DNA of 64,000 nt, from contig CAXXJA010000003.1 of the NCBI GenBank assembly GCA_963678555.2, positions 725,251-789,250 of the forward strand. Reading direction: 5' to 3'. Every line of letters starts with the position of its first letter. The first letter of the stretch is position 1. The DNA is from SABI01 sp963678555 (GTDB lineage Bacteria > Spirochaetota > Spirochaetia > Sphaerochaetales > Sphaerochaetaceae). The translations under genes and the position numbers were made by a program. Positions 44,668-53,961 of this stretch are shown here, piece by piece. Under the pieces are notes generated by a model. It was not told where the DNA came from, made no database searches, and worked only from the letters and a program-made list of their open reading frames with translations.

Positions 44668-46384
44668 GTTTTCCACCTCCATCTGGTGCAGTTCCAGCTA
44701 TGCCACCAAGAGATTCACTGATGGCTACTGCTGCAGTGTGAACAGTATCACTGTCCATTCCAAAAGCTTTCAGAATCGTCTTCTGAGTCTTTGTTAGGGC
44801 ATGATCAAGTCGATACACCCCATCATATTGCCTCACCATTTCAATTTTGTCCAATTCTTTCAATGCAGCAGGAACAGTCATGAAATTTGGTTTCTTGTTC
44901 ATACGGTCCATCTCATCCTTGAGCAGTGTGTAGAACCGGTTACGGATGATGAGTGCAACGAATTCAATGAAAATCTTTGCTTCTGCTGACTGCTGTGAAT
45001 AGGTTCTGAGACTTCTGTTCCCAAGGAACGTCTTATCGCTCCTGAAGAGTTTCTCAGAAGAATCTCTGCTCTTGTACAGATCCATAGCATCCTGGGCTGA
45101 CATCTTCTCTGAGGTAACAATAGAGAAGTAACCACAAAGAGAAAGCTCCTGCTCGATTACATCGGCTCTCTCTTTCCAGTGAACAAGAACTTTGTTTTTC
45201 TCATTGTAATAGAGCTCAAAGTATTGCTCATACGTATCAGGAAGCTTCACAGGCTTCATACGGTACTTTTCAAGCATCTTTCCCATCTTCTCAAGCTCGA
45301 GTTCCAGGGAGCTTCTCTGTGAATATTGGAGAGCTGTAGAGTGGAAGAGATGGAAATGCCGGCCCTTTTTATCATCAGCAAACAGCTTAGCTTTGACGGT
45401 CTTTCCATAGATCCTGTGCCCCTTGATGAAACAGCTTCGGTCAACCTCGAAGCTTCCCTTGTGCTGCAGCACAAGCTCTGATACAAGCTTTTTCTTCCCT
45501 TTGACCATGATGATGAATTCATAGCCGCAGGAATCCATGTACTGAATATTGGCCTTACTGAAGTACCCTCGATCAAGAATGAAGCCACAGCGACGGTATC
45601 CATAGCTTTTCGCCTTCTCCAGCATATACTGCAGCTGTGAAACATCCACGATGCTGCCGGGATATGCCTCATAAAAGAGCGGAACCCTGTTGGTCTTATC
45701 GTAGGCGACAGAAAAATTGAATACAGGAAGGCCTTTACCGCTTTTGGAATGGCCGTACTCAATCATTTCAATATCGCCGGCCTGACAATCCTTGTTGGTG
45801 GAATCATAGGAGATATAGATTTTCTCTCTGTGATCCCGTTTTTCATTCCATCTGTCAAGGAAATCAACACTGCACCACTCAGGCATGGTGGAAAGGAACT
45901 CAGACACCTTTGAATCGCTGTAGATTTTCATATCCTGAGTAAACAGGGAATGATTATAGGCATAATCAGGATAGTACTGACCGGCATTGTTCTCGCTGAC
46001 AATAGAATATGCAGCAAGATCCAGAAACAGCCCGGCATCCCGTCCGATAATATCCTCTACAAGATTATTCAGTCCGTAATGCCTGATAATGTCCCTTAAA
46101 ACCAGCCAGGACCCGATTCTCAGGCAGCAGCTCCTGGAGACGTCACGGTTGATATGTGACAGCTCGGCAGTAGGAAAGTACTTCAGGAAATTCCCGTTGG
46201 GGTACATTTTCCTTTCATTGTCAGGTGAAAGCTTCCCGATCACAGCTCTCTTGGGAACATTGTACTTCCTTACTGGATCATAAACGCGATCATACTCGTA
46301 GAAGATATAGATGGAATCCTTCTTCCTCTGGGTCACGATTTTTCCGCTTATATTTGGAATATCGACAAGTGCTTTCAAATACAT
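44654..46384 (-). CDS. IS1634-like transposase (IS4 superfamily)
   Basis: 576 residues. DDE core: YISYDSTNKDCQAGDIEM (first Asp), GFILDRGYFSKANIQYMDSC (second Asp in DRGYF) and MDLYKSRDSSEKLFRSDKTF (Glu). The strand GKGLPVFNFSVAYDKTNRVP is typical. The frame is unbroken, so the element may be active. ATG at 46384 begins MYLKALVDIPNISGKIV. Confidence 0.88.
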   Translation of the reverse strand: MYLKALVDIPNISGKIVTQRKKDSIYIFYEYDRVYDPVRKYNVPKRAVIGKLSPDNERKMYPNGNFLKYFPTAELSHINRDVSRSCCLRIGSWLVLRDIIRHYGLNNLVEDIIGRDAGLFLDLAAYSIVSENNAGQYYPDYAYNHSLFTQDMKIYSDSKVSEFLSTMPEWCSVDFLDRWNEKRDHREKIYISYDSTNKDCQAGDIEMIEYGHSKSGKGLPVFNFSVAYDKTNRVPLFYEAYPGSIVDVSQLQYMLEKAKSYGYRRCGFILDRGYFSKANIQYMDSCGYEFIIMVKGKKKLVSELVLQHKGSFEVDRSCFIKGHRIYGKTVKAKLFADDKKGRHFHLFHSTALQYSQRSSLELELEKMGKMLEKYRMKPVKLPDTYEQYFELYYNEKNKVLVHWKERADVIEQELSLCGYFSIVTSEKMSAQDAMDLYKSRDSSEKLFRSDKTFLGNRSLRTYSQQSAEAKIFIEFVALIIRNRFYTLLKDEMDRMNKKPNFMTVPAALKELDKIEMVRQYDGVYRLDHALTKTQKTILKAFGMDSDTVHTAAVAISESLGGIAGTAPDGGGKHGKN

Positions 46385-46751
46385 TTGGTCCGCCTTATTT
46401 GAGTAATACTTTCTAACTCAAATTATAGCAGAACAAACCAGTATTTTCAACAGAAAATATGCTCTTTTTGCTATTAATGTAATGATTTAGCTGTAATCTA
46501 CAGGCGGTTAAACGCGATTGAGTAATAATTTCTCAGGAAGTTCAGAACTATCCCCTGAAGCTGTTGCACTCAATGCCAGAACTGTGGTGTACTTGAAGCG
46601 TCGAAACCATCGATTCAAGGGTACACTACATTATTATAATAAAAGGTGGACGCGTTAACTCTGTTTGATGGCCATGTTTACTCCGGTCACGTGGCATCAC
46701 TCAATCGTCGTCCTATATTTCTACATTTTTCGCACTACAAGAATCGGCGGG

Positions 46752-47648
46752 TCACTCGGCAGACTTCGCCGCCAGTTTTTTCTCACGAGCTACAGCCTGA
46801 CGAACTTTCATTGGCCAGGTTTCCTCCGGAATTTTCACTCCCATCTGATAGAGAATCATGCCGGCTTTGTTCGTGATCTCAGAGTAGACTCTGCTCTTCG
46901 GTTTGTCTGAAGGAAAGGAGCATTCGATCCCTTCAATCTCATCAAACATCGATCGCATCGTGTATTTCCTGTTCAGTCCATGCTGTTTCATCCGTTCTCT
47001 AATCCAGCTTTCAAGGACCACGGTAAGGAAGGTGACATAGATCTCACCATCAACTCCTTGGTCATCACTATGACGAGGACGGTTATATCGTTCCTTGAAG
47101 TTTTTGAAGGAACATTCAATCATCATTCTTTCAGCATATGCTTCAACGACGTCTTCTTTTGTGAGCGACCCATCTGACAGATAGGCGAAGAATCCACATA
47201 AAGACCGTTCCATTCGTTCCTGATCAGGTTTTACCACATAGGTGGTAACTGTTCCCTTACCATATACTTTCTTTTCCACCACTTCGAAGAATCTGCTGTA
47301 TTCAGTTCTTGGTTCAAGAGAAGCCTCTCCGGTCTCTAATGCGATGCGCATCTTTTTTAATTTCTTAGAGAGCAGCTTCTGTTCTCTTTCAGCCCTGAGA
47401 GGGTTGTAACAGATATCCAGAGCAAGATCCTTGCGGTTCTCTCCCCGTCCCCGACGGGGGAGCTCAATCGTATGGGCCAGACGAGTGCAGTACAGGTTCC
47501 TATCCTCAATGAAGTTGTCAGCACGCTGAACAGACAACCCTGTGCGTAAAACAGCATTATTCACAAACTTATTCTGCTTGATATCGATCGCACAGACAAA
47601 CTTGTAACGAGCCTTGAGCATCCTGCGAACATTCTCATCACTGTAGAA
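46752..47648 (-). pseudogene. IS1634-like transposase, C-terminal part
   Basis: Encodes FYSDENVRRMLKARYKFVCA onward, with the catalytic Glu region VEAYAERMMIECSFKNFKER. The N-terminal part is at 47932-48738. Joining 48738-47932 to 47648-46752 gives 1,704 bp, exactly 568 codons, and restores DRGFYSDENV. The gene was whole before the MITE inserted. Confidence 0.9.
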
Positions 47649-47925
47649 TGAATATTCGCTCGCTTGAGCACCAATATTCGCACATTCAGAACCGACCGTG
47701 GCACCATTAGCACCACTTCCCAAATTGCGTGCTGTTAGGTTGATAAATCTGATCAATAACGGAAAGAATCTTTAACTATCTTTATTTTAGAAGGAATTTT
47801 GAGGGATAGGTACCAGCCTCGTTTCAAAGAGTCTATTCCTGAGCAGTACACCTTGATGGTGCAATTCCTGCGATTCACCGGTGCTCACCTTCACAACTAC
47901 CGGTGTTGTTGCGGGCGAATATCCA
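47649..47925. mobile_element. 277-bp MITE with target duplication
   Basis: Non-coding element with terminal inverted repeats TGAATATTCGCTCGC (from 47649) and, inverted, TGGATATTCGCCCGC (ending 47925), 13 of 15 matching. The direct repeat GTAGAA flanks it at 47643-47648 and 47926-47931. No full-length relative with these ends occurs in the window. Confidence 0.85.
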
Positions 47926-47931
47926 GTAGAA

Positions 47932-48738
47932 ACCACGATCAAGGACAAATACCGACTTCTTCGGGTCTATGCCATCCCTGCTAAGATCTTTCGCCGTATT
48001 CTCTAATGTGGAGACATCAGCGATTTTCCCTTCAAGAGTACGGTAGTAGATCGGGATTCTGCTGTTCAGATCATACACCGTCAGCATCTCAATCTGATCT
48101 TCATCCCGGATGCCCTCCTTACTGAAGCCACGGCTTGCCCGGTAGAGCAGCTCCCCTAAAGCGGTAATTGAGGTGGTGTCCAGAGCAAGAAGCGTAGCAC
48201 GTTTTGAGCTGTTCGCCTCACGAAGACGCTCGAAGGTAATGCTGCGGGCTTCTTCGTCTACTAGACGCAGGAGAGCTGTGATCATATCTTTGTGCACATT
48301 CTGAGCGTAGGGGTGAAGATTGTTTCTGTCGAACCTGCTGAATCGATACATTGGCAGATCCGGTTCAGCAAGGTTGAAATACACCACTGACAATAATGCC
48401 TTCCAGTCAGAGGGGAAGACCGCTCGAAGGATCTTATCTATTTTCGTCTGGTGAGCAACATGAGAGAACAGGAGATCAAACCCGCATCGTTTCCTTACCA
48501 GAACGGCCTTGTCAGCACTCCTTCTTACGAAGGGTTCACTGACCAATCCGGTGGCAAGCTGCTGCTGTTCAGTGAGAGAGAGAAAGTATGCACTCGGGAT
48601 AAAATCGCCGTCAAGGTCGAAATGACCGAGCGAAGTACGCTCTGAAACGGGCCATTTCTTGTCAGGCACCCGTTTGCTGACTGAAAGGAAGACATATTCG
48701 ATACCGGATTGCTTGTTTTTCTGTCTTATTATTGCCAT
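47932..48738 (-). pseudogene. IS1634-like transposase, N-terminal part
   Basis: From ATG at 48738 (MAIIRQKNKQSGIEYVFLSV). Contains ATLLALDTTSITALGELLYR (first Asp) and KSVFVLDRGFY, where the MITE cuts in. Without the second half it lacks the catalytic glutamate. Confidence 0.9.
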
Positions 48739-48986
48739 CTTGCACCTCTGTAGTTACTGTATTATCACTACATTTGAGATAGCGCAAGATGACCAACTGT
48801 TTTTATGAGAAAAATTTATGCTTTTTTTGATTAGGAATTTTAGGCTGTAGTGCGAAAGTTATCGAAATTTAGGTCGTCGTGGGCACAAGTTTGGATAGGG
48901 GGACATCAAATACTGCTTTCTGGACACTCGATAAAGGAATCCTATCAACTAGATAAAGGGTATAGCAAAAAATAGAGAGGAATCTT

Positions 48987-50168
48987 ATGTTGACATTTTT
49001 CAGATATCTTATCCATGAAAATACCATAACAATTTGGCTATACAACTTCATTTTGTTTTTTTCTGTGCTATTTGCATTCAAATCACAGCGTAGATTAGCA
49101 AATAAGAACTTTTCTTTTCAAACCCGATTTCATCCTAACTGGTTTATAGCGTCTTTTTTTGTTCTCTGGTTTTTTATCACATTAACAGATACTGGCTCGG
49201 ATCTGGGTAATTACTACAGTTTTTATACTAATGTTGATTTCACTAATATTTCAATTAATAGTTTTTCAAATGCATATTATGGGTACTTATTTCTTAACGC
49301 TTCATTGAACCTGCTTTTTAAGGATCCTGTTGTTGGTATCGGTGTTATTAAAACCCTGAGTTTATTTCTGGTCTTTTTAGCATTTTACTTGATGCGAGAT
49401 AAGATTGATATAGGTATGGCGGTGCTAGGATTTGGTTCACTTTATTATTTCTATAGTTATAGCGCGCTGAAGTGGTCAATTGCGGGCTCTTTGTGTCTGC
49501 TAAGCTCAATTTTCTACTACAAGAGTAAAAGAATTACAGCGGTTTTTTTTGCTATCCTCGGTGTCTTTATGCATGCATCGTGTTTAATATTTTTATGTGG
49601 TCTTTTACTTGGTTATATGACTAATGGACTACGACAATTAAGAGGGCTGAAAGTAGTAGTTATGTTGGTTGCCATGGTTGTGACATTGCTGTTCGGTACT
49701 AGAATTATCTACTACATAATTCAAAATACTGAATACTTACCCGGAAGGTACGATGATTACTTATCCTCGGAAAGAAATATTGGGGTAATGCAAATAGTCT
49801 ATTATATACCAATTTTCTTGATGATTTATTCTGGACATGTACATGGCACTGATAGAAGGCTTAATGCGGTAGCAATTCTATTGGGGCTAGAAGGATTTGT
49901 TATAGCAATGTTGGGCTACAAGATTGGACAACTTGGTCGCTTGGAATTTGCATTCAGTTTACCATTGTTGATATATGTTCCGTACTATCTTAGAGCTAAA
50001 CACGAAGGATTGCTCGTATATAATTATAATCGTAAGCCTATAATGACTTTAAACTATCAAACATTACGATTAATTATGATTACATATTTTATATTTCGTT
50101 ATGCTCTATCGATGTCTAGGTATTTTTATGCCATTGCAATTAATGAGTATCACCTTATATGGCAGTAA
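48987..50168 (+). CDS. EpsG/Wzy-like polysaccharide polymerase, membrane protein
   Basis: 393 residues with about ten membrane segments (WLYNFILFFSVLFAF, NWFIASFFVLWFFITL and others). The DTGSDLGNYYSFY loop after the second segment and ALKWSIAGSLCLLSSIF, then FMHASCLIFLCGLLLG, fit the EpsG family of polysaccharide polymerases. The expected role is joining lipid-linked repeat units outside the membrane. It is the only polymerase candidate in the locus. AT-rich. Confidence 0.78.
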   Translation: MLTFFRYLIHENTITIWLYNFILFFSVLFAFKSQRRLANKNFSFQTRFHPNWFIASFFVLWFFITLTDTGSDLGNYYSFYTNVDFTNISINSFSNAYYGYLFLNASLNLLFKDPVVGIGVIKTLSLFLVFLAFYLMRDKIDIGMAVLGFGSLYYFYSYSALKWSIAGSLCLLSSIFYYKSKRITAVFFAILGVFMHASCLIFLCGLLLGYMTNGLRQLRGLKVVVMLVAMVVTLLFGTRIIYYIIQNTEYLPGRYDDYLSSERNIGVMQIVYYIPIFLMIYSGHVHGTDRRLNAVAILLGLEGFVIAMLGYKIGQLGRLEFAFSLPLLIYVPYYLRAKHEGLLVYNYNRKPIMTLNYQTLRLIMITYFIFRYALSMSRYFYAIAINEYHLIWQ

Positions 50169-50177
50169 GAGTTTGTA

Positions 50178-51245
50178 ATGAGAGAAATTATAATTGTTTT
50201 AGCATCACTCAATAAAGGTGGCGCTGAGCGTGTTGCCTCAGTGTTATCCGATGCGTTTGTTCGGGCAGGAAAGAGGGTGACTATCGCCTTGTACCGAGAT
50301 GAGATTGAATATTCAATAAACCCCATGGTAGAGGTTGTCATACTTCCTCAAAGACCGGGTAAGACTCATCGGGTCTGGAATAACATCCGGCAGATTCGGG
50401 CGCTTTGTGGGCGTAAAAACAAGAACGTAGTATTGATTCCGTTGCTCGGTAATGTCTTGCTACACACACTTGCTGCAACATGGATGACTAGAATTCCTGT
50501 CATTGCGTGTGAGCGCAGTGCTCCGATGTCGCTGCATTCTAATTTTCTGAGTAAATTACGGCATTACTTGTTATTCCAAATGGCTACGTTCTCTGTCTTT
50601 CAGACTGAGGATGTGAGTGCTTTTTTCCCATTTAGCGTTCGGGAAAAAAGTGCTATCATACTCAATCCCCTGTCACTTCCGCAACAATCGTGGTCTTCTG
50701 ATGATAAACAGTATAGGGTAGTAAGTTTAGGTCGACTACATCCTAGCAAAAATTATCCGCTTTTATTGCATGCCTTTGTTGAAGTGCACCGACTAGTACC
50801 ACAAGCGACGTTGGTCATCTATGGAGAAGGTGAATTACTTGCCAAGTTGATTGCATTACGAGATTCGTTAGGATTGAATCAAATAGTCTCCTTTCGGGGA
50901 ATAACTAACGATGTTGAGTCAGTCTATCTAAATGCCGCCCTGTACGTTAGTTCTTCGGACTACGAGGGGCTGTCAAATTCAATGTTAGAGGCTATGGCAA
51001 TTGGGATGCCGGTTGTTTGTACCGACTGTGATGGTGGCGGTGCACGAAAGATGATTTTATCTAAAGGAAATGGCTATTTGGTACCCAAAGGTGATATCAA
51101 TGCTCTAGCGGAAGCTATAGTATCTTTATTGGTTGATAAGGTATCTGCTACGCGCATGGGACAAGCAGCGCGAATAAGGTGTTTGGCACTCAACAGTGAT
51201 GTAATAGCTTCAGAATGGATAAAAATCATTGATAAGATGGAGTGA
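50178..51245 (+). CDS. GT4-family glycosyltransferase
   Basis: 355 residues. IIIVLASLNKGGAERVASVL is the N-terminal loop, RVVSLGRLHPSKNYPLLLHA and VIYGEGELLAKLI the linker, and YVSSSDYEGLSNSMLEAMAI then GMPVVCTDCDGGGAR the donor site. It resembles GalNAc transferases of the PglH type. Follows the polymerase gene by 9 bp. Confidence 0.9.
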   Translation: MREIIIVLASLNKGGAERVASVLSDAFVRAGKRVTIALYRDEIEYSINPMVEVVILPQRPGKTHRVWNNIRQIRALCGRKNKNVVLIPLLGNVLLHTLAATWMTRIPVIACERSAPMSLHSNFLSKLRHYLLFQMATFSVFQTEDVSAFFPFSVREKSAIILNPLSLPQQSWSSDDKQYRVVSLGRLHPSKNYPLLLHAFVEVHRLVPQATLVIYGEGELLAKLIALRDSLGLNQIVSFRGITNDVESVYLNAALYVSSSDYEGLSNSMLEAMAIGMPVVCTDCDGGGARKMILSKGNGYLVPKGDINALAEAIVSLLVDKVSATRMGQAARIRCLALNSDVIASEWIKIIDKME

Positions 51246-51609
51246 GTGTGTATGTATCCTTAATCTCTCGTATTCTGTACGTGTGCGCCAGTTCGGAGCA
51301 GTATATATAGCTGGGTAAAACACCCGACCTGATAAAGTCTGACCAACAGTCAGTATCCAACCTTGGAGCCGAAGCCGTGATGTTAGGTTTAATCGTAGGG
51401 CGGAGAGTATCCGAACCGTAAGTGGGATCATGAAGCTGAATTAGCCTCGTTAAAATTGGAATGAGAGCCGATATTCTATGTACAATAGCAGGCAGCAAGA
51501 ACAGACGGTTTTAAATAGAGTCTCCAGAATAATACATATCCATATATAACATAAGCAATAAATGCTATAATCTAAGGGTTCAGATGCATGAGAAACGATA
51601 TATTTCATC
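51246..51609. other. Non-coding stretch, possible 5' remnant of a group II intron
   Basis: GTGCGCCAGTTCGGAGC starts at 51283, and GTGCG is the usual 5' end of group II introns. The next about 190 bp contain several short complementary stretches. No intron-encoded protein or domain V is present. Weak call. Confidence 0.25.
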
Positions 51610-51903
51610 ATGAAATCCTTGCACCTGGAGAGAGCGTTGTACCGAAAGAAAGAACAAACCGGCCAGATGGAGTTCATCAACTTCCATATGAAATTCGGTG
51701 GTGAACTGAATCCTCGAAACCGTTGGGTTCAGCTTGCACAGCTCATCCCTTGGGGTGAATACGAAGAAGAGTATGCTGCCAAATTCTCCTCAACCAGAGG
51801 AAATGAAGCAAAGCCATTCCGTATGGCTCTCGGCGCTTTGCTGATCAAAGAAATGAAGAATCTTCCTAATGAAGAGCTGGTGGAAGACATCAAAGAAAAT
51901 CTG
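51610..51903 (+). pseudogene. IS1182/IS5-like transposase, 5' fragment
   Basis: Encodes MEFINFHMKFGGELNPRNRW, ALGALLIKEMKNLPNEELVE and then breaks. This is the DUF772-type N-terminal domain of IS1182/IS5 transposases. Bases 51697-51901 are identical to 56833-57037. The open frame ends by chance a few codons after the shared part. Confidence 0.8.
51697..51901 (+). repeat. 205-bp direct repeat, left copy
   Basis: Exactly identical to 56833-57037. Part of a transposase gene; brackets the block 51902-56832 with its five polysaccharide genes. Confidence 0.9.
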
Positions 51904-51932
51904 AGTAATAGATAGATTGGAGGACAAAATTA

Positions 51933-52832
51933 ATGCATCTTAGTAGCTTGTTTCGTCCTAAAGTATGGACACTTTTTATGTTATTAAGGAAACCAGGTAG
52001 ATTGCTTTCGGATAAAAATTTCCTTAAATCCAAATATTGGGCATCAACAGGTAAAAAGCTTAACCTTGATAACCCAGAGAGTTTTAATGAAAAATTGCAG
52101 TGGTTAAAACTAAACAATCGAAGACCAGAGTACACTACTATGGCTGATAAATATGCTGTACGTGAATACGTGAAGAAAACGATAGGGGAGGAATACCTGA
52201 TTCCACTTCTCGGCGTATGGTGCAGGCCGAAGGATATAGATTTTGATTTATTGCCGAAACAGTTTGTACTTAAATGTAATCATGATAGCGGTAGTGTGAT
52301 TATTTGCCATGACAAGTGTGCATTTGATCGTGATGCAGCAATAAAAAGTCTTAACAAATTTTTAGAGAAAAATTACTACTGGCAAGGTCGGGAATGGCCA
52401 TATAAAAATATTACTCCAGTTATCATCGCGGAAGAATATTTAGTTGATGAATCTAATGTTGAATTAAAGGATTATAAAGTATTTAACTTCAATGGAATAC
52501 CCAAAATAATACAGGTGGATTTTGACCGCTTTGGTAATCATAGAAGAAATTTATATTCTGTAAATTGGAAATACCTTGGCTATACATCTCAATATCCAAC
52601 TGATCCTAGTGTTGTTATAAAACAACCTATGCAATTGGAAAAACTGTTAGATTGCGCAAAACGACTTAGCTCAGGAATTCCGTTTGTTCGAACCGATTTT
52701 TATTCTGTAAATGAAAAAATATTTTTTGGAGAGATGACCTTTTACCATGGTGGGGGGATGGAGAGATTTTACCCAGAAGAATGGGATTTAAGACTAGGCA
52801 GTTGGATTAAATTGCCGGAAGGGAATTCATGA
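51933..52832 (+). CDS. TupA-like ATP-grasp protein
   Basis: 299 residues. LNLDNPESFNEKLQWLKLNN, MADKYAVREYVKKTIGEEYL, IPLLGVWC, FVLKCNHDSGSVIICHDK and LKDYKVFNFNGIPKIIQVDF are the signature of the TupA-like ATP-grasp family of polysaccharide loci. TupA-type proteins are thought to act in teichuronopeptide or polysaccharide amide synthesis. It overlaps the next gene, again a CapA-like protein. GGAGG precedes ATG at 51933. Confidence 0.85.
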   Translation: MHLSSLFRPKVWTLFMLLRKPGRLLSDKNFLKSKYWASTGKKLNLDNPESFNEKLQWLKLNNRRPEYTTMADKYAVREYVKKTIGEEYLIPLLGVWCRPKDIDFDLLPKQFVLKCNHDSGSVIICHDKCAFDRDAAIKSLNKFLEKNYYWQGREWPYKNITPVIIAEEYLVDESNVELKDYKVFNFNGIPKIIQVDFDRFGNHRRNLYSVNWKYLGYTSQYPTDPSVVIKQPMQLEKLLDCAKRLSSGIPFVRTDFYSVNEKIFFGEMTFYHGGGMERFYPEEWDLRLGSWIKLPEGNS

Positions 52833-53956
52833 TGCATATTTTGATTGGTGGTGATATAGCTCCCACAAAAAATAATTTTGAGTTTTTCAATAACGGTAAT
52901 CCACTTGAATTAGTTGATAGAAGCTTATTGAGTATATTAAGCAAATCTGATTTCCGAATTTTTAATCTAGAAACTCCTTTAAGTGATGTTTTTTCGCCTA
53001 TTGAAAAAAGCGGCCCCTGTCTTATTGCTCCTACTAAAACTGTAAATGGTATCAAAGCTTTGGGAGCTGATTTATTGGGAATGGCTAATAACCATATTCT
53101 CGATCATGGTGAGCAGGGTTTATTTTCAACCATGAAAGTTTTGGATGAAAACCGGCTTTCATATACAGGAATTGGCAACAACCTTCAAGAAGCCTCCAGA
53201 CCTTATATTTTTACCTTAGGTGGTTCTAGAGTCGGAGTGTATACTTGCGCGGAACATGAGTTTTCTATCGCTGAGGAAACGAGACCTGGAGCTAATCCTT
53301 TCGACCCACTCGAGAGTCCCGACCACATACGCGCTATGAAGGCGGAATGCGACTATGTAATAGTATTATATCATGGGGGGCGTGAACACTACCGCTATCC
53401 TTCCCCTCATTTGCAGAAAGTGTGCAGAAAGCTAATAGATAAAGGGGCAGATATTGTTGTTACACAGCATAGCCACTGTATCGGATGCGAAGAAAGATAT
53501 ATGGAAGGGGTTATTATTTATGGTCAGGGTAATTTTCTCTTTGATCATTCCGATAATGAGTTCTGGCAAACGGGTTTATTGGTAGATATTGAAATTAATG
53601 ATAAAAAACACGCTGCGATTAATTATATTCCACTAAGGAAAAATAAAAATTCAGTAAAACTTGCAGATTCCGACGATGCTAGAATAATACTAAATAATTT
53701 TGCAAAAAGGTCCACTGAAATTAGAGATTTAGATTTTTTATTGAGTGAGTATAAAAAAATTGCGCTAACTACTAAAAAAGAGTATTTAAGAATTTGCCTT
53801 GGTAAAAACGGAGATTCTTTTTGGTTCCGTTTAATTAATAAATTTTATAACGGCAAATATGTTGATAAGCTTTTTGAAAGGAAACATACTATACGAATTT
53901 TAAATTATATGAGATGTGAAGCGCATAGAGAACTATTTATAAAGGGATTGGAATAA
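52829..53956 (+). CDS. CapA/PgsA-like metallophosphatase-fold protein, second copy
   Basis: 375 residues. HILIGGDIAPTKNNFEFF, RIFNLETPLSD, LLGMANNHILDHGEQGLF, IVLYHGGREHYRYPSP, DIVVTQHSHCIGCEERYMEG and YGQGNFLFDHSDNEF give the PGA_cap motifs. Only the family motifs are shared with the copy at 40909. It overlaps the TupA-like gene by 4 bp, so both CapA-like genes in the locus follow an ATP-grasp gene directly. Confidence 0.87.
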   Translation: MMHILIGGDIAPTKNNFEFFNNGNPLELVDRSLLSILSKSDFRIFNLETPLSDVFSPIEKSGPCLIAPTKTVNGIKALGADLLGMANNHILDHGEQGLFSTMKVLDENRLSYTGIGNNLQEASRPYIFTLGGSRVGVYTCAEHEFSIAEETRPGANPFDPLESPDHIRAMKAECDYVIVLYHGGREHYRYPSPHLQKVCRKLIDKGADIVVTQHSHCIGCEERYMEGVIIYGQGNFLFDHSDNEFWQTGLLVDIEINDKKHAAINYIPLRKNKNSVKLADSDDARIILNNFAKRSTEIRDLDFLLSEYKKIALTTKKEYLRICLGKNGDSFWFRLINKFYNGKYVDKLFERKHTIRILNYMRCEAHRELFIKGLE

Positions 53957-53961
53957 TTTAC

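Larger units (their letters stand above)
44403..46546 (-). mobile_element. IS4-superfamily (IS1634-like) element with a small second gene
   Basis: Inverted ends AACTTCCTGA then ATTACTCAA at 44405-44429 and the inverse at 46518-46542. ACTATCC occurs on both outer sides (44396-44402 and 46547-46553), a possible 7-bp target duplication. It carries a full-length transposase and a small coiled-coil gene. Exact ends are uncertain by one or two bases. Confidence 0.72.
46709..48876 (-). mobile_element. IS1634-like element broken by a 277-bp MITE
   Basis: Ends are inverted over about 31 bp: 46709-46739 finishes TTTTCGCACTACA and 48846-48876 starts TGTAGTGCGAAAG, with most positions paired. The single transposase gene is split only by the MITE at 47649-47925. 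Confidence 0.75.
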
